DNA of 64,000 nucleotides. Source: Biscogniauxia marginata. Taxonomy: Eukaryota > Ascomycota > Sordariomycetes > Xylariales > Xylariaceae. A model generated the notes under the pieces. That model had not been told where the DNA came from, did not search any database, and saw nothing but the letters and a program-made list of their open reading frames with translations. This document shows, one piece after another, positions 58,179 through 64,000 of the stretch (positions are counted from its first letter, which is position 1; each line of letters opens with the position of its first letter). The position numbers and the translations under genes are program-made. The stretch spans positions 186,001 through 250,000 of the forward strand of contig MU404113.1 in NCBI GenBank assembly GCA_022695795.1, given 5' to 3'.

Positions 58179-59973
58179 ATGGCGCCGACCAATCTTGAAA
58201 TCTCAGCATCCCCTCCCCCGATATACAGGAGCAACAACACTGGGGATCCCGAGAAGACCTCGGCTGAGGTCGCCGATATATTCGGTCCCAGCAAGACCGA
58301 CGGAACGCACCGTAAACTCAAACCACGCCATATCCAATTGATCGGTATAGGAGGTACGATCGGCACGGCACTCTATGTTCAGATCGGCCGGTCCTTGCTT
58401 GATGGCGGCCCTGGGAGCCTCTTCATTGCCTTTACGCTTTGGTGCACCGTTGTCCTCGGCATCACCATGTCAATGGCGGAAATGGTCACCTACTTACCGA
58501 TCTCCTCGCCGTTCATTCGTTTCGCCGGCCGCTACGTCGACGAGGCTTTTGGCTTTGCTGCTGGGTGGAACTTCTTCGTCTTCGAAGCCGCGCTGGTGCC
58601 TTTTGAGATCACCGCGTGCAATTTCATCATCCACTTCTGGAGCGAGGCCGTGCCTGCGGGTGCGATCATTGCCATCGTTCTCGTACTATATGGGCTGATC
58701 AACGTGCTGGCTGTCGGATTTTACGGCGAAACGGAGTTTTGGGCAGCGCTTGGCAAGGTTTTGCTCATTGTTGGTCTCATCATATTCACATTCATTGTCA
58801 TGGTGGGCGGAAATCCTCAGCACGACACATTCGGATTTCGATACTGGTATTCACCCGGTTCTTTCGCCGAGTACTACTCAACCGGCTCCCTCGGCCGCTT
58901 CCAGGGCTTCATGCAGTGTCTTATCCAAGCGTCCTTCACCATCGCCGGTCCGGATTACGTCTCTATGGCAGCAGGCGAAGCCGAGAACCCCCGTGTGGTT
59001 CTCCCTAGAGCGTTCAACGCCGTCTTTTACCGTCTGACGACGTTCTTTATGCTCGGATCTCTCTGCGTCGGCATTCTTGTTCCGTATGATGATCCGACGA
59101 TGTCGGCTGCTTTCACCAGCGGCGCGCCCGGTGCTGCCGCCTCTCCCTACGTCGTTGCTATGAACCGTATGGCCATACCCGTTCTACCGCACATCGTCAA
59201 CGCCCTAGTATTGACAGCTGCATTCTCCGCTGGAAACAGCTACGTGTACTGCGCATCCCGTTCGCTCTACGGACTAGCCCTGGACAGCAAGGCACCTAAA
59301 TTCATGACCAAATGCACCAAGAACGGAGTCCCTATCTACTGCGTAGCTCTCGTGCTACTCATCGCGCTATTGTCTTTCCTGCAGGTGAGCCAGAATGCTG
59401 CTGTCGTGCTAGACTGGTTCGTCAGTTTGGTCACCGCATCTCAGCTCATTAACTTCAGCGTCGTGTCCGCCACGTACCTATGCTTCTACCGTGCCCTACA
59501 AGCCCAGGGCATTAGCCGCGACTCGCTGCCATATAGGGGCTTCATGCAGCCGTATACGGCCTACTACAGCCTCGCAGCGACTACCATCATGACCTTCGTC
59601 GGTGGCTACACCGTCTTTCTGCCCGGCAATTGGAATGTGCCCGAGTTCCTATTCTCGTAAGTTGTGAATCATCCTCGGTGGTGTCAAGGCGACATAAGCA
59701 ACTGCTAACGTGAATCAATCGGTAGGTATACAATGATCGGCGTATGCCCGATTCTGTACATCGGATGGAAGGTCATCCACAAGACTCAGATCCACCCGCC
59801 GCACCTAGTGGACCTGCATCAGGATCTCGAAGAGATCGAGGAATATACTAAGAACTTCGTCCCGAGGCCCCCAAGGTGAGAGTTCCCCATCAAGCCTTTT
59901 CTCCCAGAATCTAACGCAACTGAATCATCGTAGGAATGCCTTCGATAAATGGTTCAACTGGGTCTTTAGCTAA
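58179..59973 (+). CDS. Amino-acid permease of the APC/YAT family
   Basis: Three exons, 58179-59656, 59726-59875 and 59934-59973, give 555 residues. Residues 1-48 are a hydrophilic cytosolic N-terminus. Then comes the first-helix signature RHIQLIGIGGTIGTALYVQI, followed by about twelve membrane segments. Family landmarks are SMAEMVTYLPISSPFIRFAG and FGFAAGWNFFV, then FTIAGPDYVSMAAGEAENPR and SAGNSYVYCASRSLYGLALD, ending in a cytosolic tail with FDKWFNWVFS. It is a proton-coupled amino-acid importer of the plasma membrane. It resembles general or proline/GABA-type fungal permeases, but specificity cannot be read from sequence. Confidence 0.92.
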
Positions 59974-60877
59974 GAGAATATCGCATACGGGTGTGAGGTG
60001 TGTTGGCTAAATACAAGGAGTTTACTATATCTATGATACCAATTATCCTCAATAATACTTCAATTTTGGTACCTAGGTGTACTCTAGGTTTCTAGCTCTT
60101 ATTCGCCCATAGCTATGAATATCTACAGCTGGATTAGGGAGGCAAGATTATCCTTTTGTCTTCCTAGTCTTGATTTATGGTTATTGATTATATGTCTTGT
60201 CATTGGAGGCTTTGGATAAAGTGCATACCTTTAGCGTGCTTGGGTGCGCCATGGGAGTGTCTGTTGGATTGCCTGGTCACTATTTGTAAACCTACCTAGG
60301 TAGGTATAGATATCAACGGTGGAAAGCTTCTCATGGCAAGATACTGCGGCTCCAGAAATAGGGTCAACAAATATTCACATGAATAATCGCAAGTAGGGAA
60401 AGTATTGAGTTAAAACTGAGGTTTACATAGTAAATTGTATCGGCGGCTAGGAACCTCAGCGGAACAGGGTTAAGGCTAATAATATTTTCAGCAGACTCAC
60501 CCTTCTTTATTACATGTTACTTAGGTACTTAGGTATAGTAGACCTTATATACCTCCACGTAGTGATAATCTCTCGGTACTATGCAGTACCTTGGATATGA
60601 CTCCGTATTATACATGCCATATTAACTAAAGGCCCTTTATCATGTAGAGGCAACCTAGTGGTATAATTACGCATTCTCCTGAGAGATGACATAAATGATC
60701 AGTTGCTCGTTTCTAGGTTCTTGTTTCTTCTCCTTCTCTCTTTATTCGAGATCTCATCTGATATCTTCACCATTAACTACATAACCTCTTTGTTCGTCTC
60801 CCATCAGAGAGAGATCATTCAGGAAAGAAAGTATCACCTATCTGTCTGCCACACACCCCACCTTCAGCCTCTACGAA
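59974..60877. other. Intergenic between convergent genes
   Basis: About 900 bases with a TACCTAGGTAGGTA motif at 60293-60306 and a TTAGGTACTTAGGTA stretch at 60519-60534. No gene is recognised. Confidence 0.45.
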
Positions 60878-61480
60878 CTACCTAGTTGCCTGGCCCTCCC
60901 TCGTCGCTCCAGCCTTTGAAATCCATCCCCACTCCCTTGCCTTATCCTCAACGCGCACAAACGTCTTCTCCCGCGCAACCCCCCTCTCTATCGCGCCTCG
61001 TGTGCGAAGGATATCGTACTCAGTATGCACATGTCTGATGTATGCCCAGACCGCCAGCCTCGCCCTCTCGCGCGCATCAAGCTTACTAGATCGCCCCACC
61101 CTCCGCGCGCCCTTCCGCATCGTCCAGTCGATGATCTGGCATAGCTCGGGCGCGGGCACGCGTGGGAACTCGATGAGGATGGCAGCCCTGAGCTTAGATC
61201 GTAGGTTCTCGTCGCGCCGAAAAGTGGCGCGCGCGCGGCAGGATAGCGTCTTTTTGTGCGCGCGTAGAACGGCCGCATAGATTCTCTGGGGCACGCGGAG
61301 ACCTGAAACTGCGCGACGACGCGGGTCGTGGACGACGTAGACGGCCTGGCCAGCGGAGTGCGTTTGTGCCCGGCAGTGGGAAGTTATGTAGCGGTCCCCT
61401 TTCGGGACAAAACTGTACCCGCGCGGCATTGGGGTCCTGATCGAGACAATTGGTTCTTCCGGAGTTGTTGATGGAGACAT
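60878..61480 (-). CDS. DUF2293-domain protein
   Basis: Single exon, 200 residues. The N-terminal part has MPRGYSFVPKGDRYITSHCR and VYVVHDPRRRAVSGLRVPQR, the usual beginning of these fungal proteins. The DUF2293 core follows: LRAAILIEFPRVPAPELCQI, then MRKGARRVGRSSKLDARERA, then LAVWAYIRHVHTEYDIL. It is very Arg/Ala-rich (pI high), consistent with a nucleic-acid-associated or nuclear protein, but no function is established for the domain. The GC content of this gene is clearly higher than its surroundings. Confidence 0.85.
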   Translation of the reverse strand: MSPSTTPEEPIVSIRTPMPRGYSFVPKGDRYITSHCRAQTHSAGQAVYVVHDPRRRAVSGLRVPQRIYAAVLRAHKKTLSCRARATFRRDENLRSKLRAAILIEFPRVPAPELCQIIDWTMRKGARRVGRSSKLDARERARLAVWAYIRHVHTEYDILRTRGAIERGVAREKTFVRVEDKAREWGWISKAGATREGQATR

Positions 61481-62236
61481 TTGCGTGAGATACGTATGCT
61501 GTAACTTGGGATTCCAGGTGCTATGTGTATAGAGGTTGTGAAAACAATAAGTTTAGTAGATGTGAAGTAGGTACATGTAGCTATGATGAAGGTTAAGCTA
61601 TAAACAGGTAGTTAGCGAGTCTGATTTATCGTGATGATGAGATCAAATTTTCTGGTATAATTTAATATTCCTACTATTATTAGAGGTAGTTTACATACAT
61701 ACTCTGGAGTCGACCTTAACTGTACCTTGACACATATATAGGATATATCCTTGCCCCTGACTGAGCTATTCCTAATGCTCTTTTGACGGAGGGAGACAAT
61801 CAACTCCATACCTAACAATGCGCTTGTTGGGATTGATAAGGCCATCAAACAAAGAAATTGCTCAATGTAAGTAACGATCATGAATATTTGATCAGTAATT
61901 CTTGTGCACGTACATTCAAACAACACATTGTCTCACATTGTGCAGCGGGTCTGTTGGGCATTATCCATCTATTATATTCCAGGAAAAGTGTGCTGCCGAC
62001 AGGATGTCTAGTAGATCATGATCTATAGATTTCGTTGCCGACAACAAACAATACAGAATACTCAGAAAGAATAGAGGTATCTAAATAGATGATCTACGTG
62101 GCGTACACGCCACCTATGCTCGCTCTACGCCACCAGATGCTGAACAGAATCCAAACCTTTTGCCAAACGCCCGAGCTCGCTCTAAAAACGCCAAATCTAG
62201 ATAAATGTGCCTCCCTATCGAGATATATGGTTTTAG
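61481..62236. other. Intergenic, no supported gene
   Basis: About 750 bases, somewhat AT-rich. Short open frames (61612-61926 minus; 62089-62340 plus) are without domains, the latter being antisense to the glycosyltransferase end. Confidence 0.4.
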
Positions 62237-63418
62237 TTAAACGTGGCGACAGGACGTTGATGCGCCGTCGCAGGCGCCATTGCCCTCGCCGCGCACGTCC
62301 CGAATGCCGATATCGTCTTGGAGAAAGCTCCGCACCATGAGATTGAACCTCGTGTTGTGCGTGCGCACGACCTCGGGCGTCAGTTTCCTTAGGTAGCGGT
62401 CCCAGGCCATCTGGCTCCAAGCGTGGTAAGCGAGCTGGTCGTCGTACAGGCTGCCGCCATTGCGGTCGATCTCGGCAGCCCAGCGGCGTGCCTCCTCGGC
62501 GCTCAGCGACTCGTGCATCCACTCGATGTGATGCCAGGTCCACGTAGGCCAGAAAAAGGTCGAGGGTGGCAGCGCGCACACGTCATCCCCGTGCTTTAAC
62601 TGGAGCTGCTTCGGCAGTCGCACACTATGATAGTTCCACTCCTGGCTGAGGTCAGTGCCTGAGTATTCGGCCAGCCATCTGTCGATGAAGCTGCTGTTCT
62701 GCCGGGCCACCATGATGGCGTTGCAAAGTCCGCCGCGGTCGCCACCCTCGTGGCCCATGATCATACCACGTGGTGATTTGAGGAGGTCCGTAAAGGGTCG
62801 TAGGCCGAAGGCGTCTATGTCTAGGTAAATGCCTCCCTGTTCCTGGAGGAGCTTCAGGCGAAGGATATCAGATATGTGTGCTGCCTGCCACATGGCACCC
62901 GGCGAGCTTTTCAGCGTTGCCATCTCCTCTGGCGAATGATACACGAGTGTAATATCATCTTTCAGGCGGTAGATCCACGGGTTGGACAGGGGATTCGCGT
63001 TTGGTTCGGGGGAGGGTGGATCGGCAAGGTAGGTGTAGTGAAGGGAGACCTTGTCGGCTTTCATGCCTACGATGGCGCTCCGAAGGGCAAGATAACAGAA
63101 GAAGTCGAAGGTCCCGGCGCCGGGTTTACTGTAGGGGTTACTGAGGCCAAAGATGAAGTGGACGTGGTTCGGGATCGGTTCGACATCAGTGCCAGCGTCG
63201 GCTGAGGTTCGGCCATACAAGCAGTCGAGCTCATCTTTGGTCGCGACGAAGTCTTGCTGGACTTGCCACTGGTAGGAGAAGGGGTGTGTCTGCCGGACGC
63301 GGTCCCCCAGGGCTGTTATCCACGGCAGGGCGTAGGGACCAAAGAGCAGCGCGGCGAAGACGAGCGGGATGTAGTAGAAGCGGCGGCGACGCAGAGACGC
63401 CATCTTTTCGTAGGACAT
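62237..63418 (-). CDS. GT32-family (DXD) glycosyltransferase, type II membrane protein
   Basis: Single exon from ATG 63418, 393 residues. The open frame continues upstream but begins at GTG. A short basic tail and one membrane helix at about residues 14-35 (FYYIPLVFAALLFGPYALPW) give type II Golgi topology. The GT32/DXD core is clear: NHVHFIFGLSNP, DILRLKLLQEQGGIYLDIDA with Asp200/Asp202 binding metal and nucleotide sugar, then NAIMVARQNSSFIDRWLAEY and a C-terminal region with LAYHAWSQMAWDRYL. Relatives include Och1-type alpha-1,6-mannosyltransferases and capsular-polysaccharide or sphingolipid glycosyltransferases. The sugar donor is probably GDP-mannose or a UDP-sugar but is not resolved. 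Confidence 0.88.
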   Translation of the reverse strand: MSYEKMASLRRRRFYYIPLVFAALLFGPYALPWITALGDRVRQTHPFSYQWQVQQDFVATKDELDCLYGRTSADAGTDVEPIPNHVHFIFGLSNPYSKPGAGTFDFFCYLALRSAIVGMKADKVSLHYTYLADPPSPEPNANPLSNPWIYRLKDDITLVYHSPEEMATLKSSPGAMWQAAHISDILRLKLLQEQGGIYLDIDAFGLRPFTDLLKSPRGMIMGHEGGDRGGLCNAIMVARQNSSFIDRWLAEYSGTDLSQEWNYHSVRLPKQLQLKHGDDVCALPPSTFFWPTWTWHHIEWMHESLSAEEARRWAAEIDRNGGSLYDDQLAYHAWSQMAWDRYLRKLTPEVVRTHNTRFNLMVRSFLQDDIGIRDVRGEGNGACDGASTSCRHV

Positions 63419-64000
63419 GCTTTCTATGCCCAGCACGAGTTGCCAGAGGAATCCGCGTACGCTGGGCAGAGGGAAGAATGAAAAAGGGAAAAAGAACGAC
63501 ACCTTGCTTAGCGCGAGCTGTGCCGTCACCTAGGTTGCATTTGTCGTTGACATGCTGTAGAGGAATCAATACCTAATTCTGTACATGTAGGTAGGTAGTC
63601 GAACATTAAGATCGAAGGGCTGAGCCGAGATGCTGTGTCTATTTTTGTTCAGAGGGAAGTACCTAATAAAATATCTAGTAGTGGACCTTAGTGTAGCAGG
63701 TACCTAATCCTGGTTTTCCGCGTAGCTTAGCGTATTTCGCGGATAGATGTACATCGGATAGCTGCATACGAAACTCAGTTGCTGGGTAGAAAAAGGAAAA
63801 GGAAGAGAGAGGGCCCCGCTCTTTTTCATTCTGCTGCCTACCAAATAGCCAATGGATGATGCATTAATCCTTCCCCCTTTCTTAACTGGTTAGCTACCAT
63901 GGAACCCTTGACTAAAAACAACATCAAGCTACGGTGATCTACAGCAGTCAGATCGTTGCCACATCTTCAGATGTCCAAGAGGCGGCGCAAGTTACAAGAA
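63419..64000. other. Upstream flank of the glycosyltransferase gene
   Basis: Promoter and leader of the GT32-type gene up to the window end. It contains TAGGTAGGTAG at 63587-63597. No further gene is visible. Confidence 0.4.

Noticed and set aside
1..64000. CRISPR arrays, rRNA operons, bacterial operons
   Set aside because: No regularly spaced repeats, no rRNA sequence, and spliced genes throughout show that this is a fungal nuclear region.

Overview
The window is nuclear DNA of a filamentous ascomycete (Pezizomycotina, most likely a Sordariomycete; the class is inferred). The signs are short GT-AG introns with CTAAC/CTRAC-type branch sites, mid-GC gene blocks interrupted by sharply bounded islands of almost pure A/T that look like repeat-induced point mutation (RIP) of transposons, and fungal gene families such as GRR1, RVS161, AIM18, a fungal rhodopsin-domain protein and a DUF2293 protein. 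Exon models were built by hand from splice sites and checked for reading-frame closure. None is confirmed by transcripts.

Layout. 1-6.5 kb: an F-box/LRR gene (GRR1-like, minus strand), an AT island (about 4.64-5.53 kb), and an assembly gap of ten Ns with a garbled duplicate of its flank. 6.5-17.7 kb: an accessory-looking metabolic block with a short-chain dehydrogenase, a cupin protein, a secreted FAD-linked oxidase, a UbiA-type prenyltransferase and a secreted alpha/beta hydrolase. 19.5-21.1 kb: a seven-helix fungal rhodopsin-domain protein. 21.3-22.4 kb: an AT island holding one palindromic element inserted inside an older copy of itself. 22.7-31.2 kb: a housekeeping block of AIM18-like protein, ribosomal protein uL13 (L16), a BAG-domain cochaperone and a dithiol glutaredoxin. 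32.2 kb: a tiny one-helix membrane protein. 32.6-37.45 kb: a 4.9-kb AT island of nested, degraded transposons. 38.3-43.3 kb: an orphan protein, another palindromic element, and a TPR/SET-domain pseudogene with several frameshifts. 44.9-50.96 kb: peptidyl-tRNA hydrolase, RVS161 BAR protein, a MetE-like methyltransferase and a secreted lactonase-like beta-propeller. 52.7-63.4 kb: a second FAD-linked oxidase (bicovalent type), a phospholipase-D-like protein, an amino-acid permease, a DUF2293 protein and a GT32-type glycosyltransferase.

The most distinctive signal is a family of roughly 420-440-bp, nearly perfect palindromic elements. They are flanked by TA dinucleotides and begin ACGTGTC/ACGTGTT. 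Three well-bounded copies lie at 21.68, 34.18 and 40.16 kb, and two degraded or interrupted copies lie at 21.4-22.3 and 35.7-36.2 kb. Two of the bounded copies sit nested inside other elements. A 2.1-kb element (33285-35386) shares their ends and carries inverted repeats of about 200 bp, so it may be the parental Tc1/mariner-type transposon. The 6.5-17.7 kb enzyme block is worth checking as a small biosynthetic locus, although no polyketide synthase, terpene cyclase or NRPS backbone gene is visible here.
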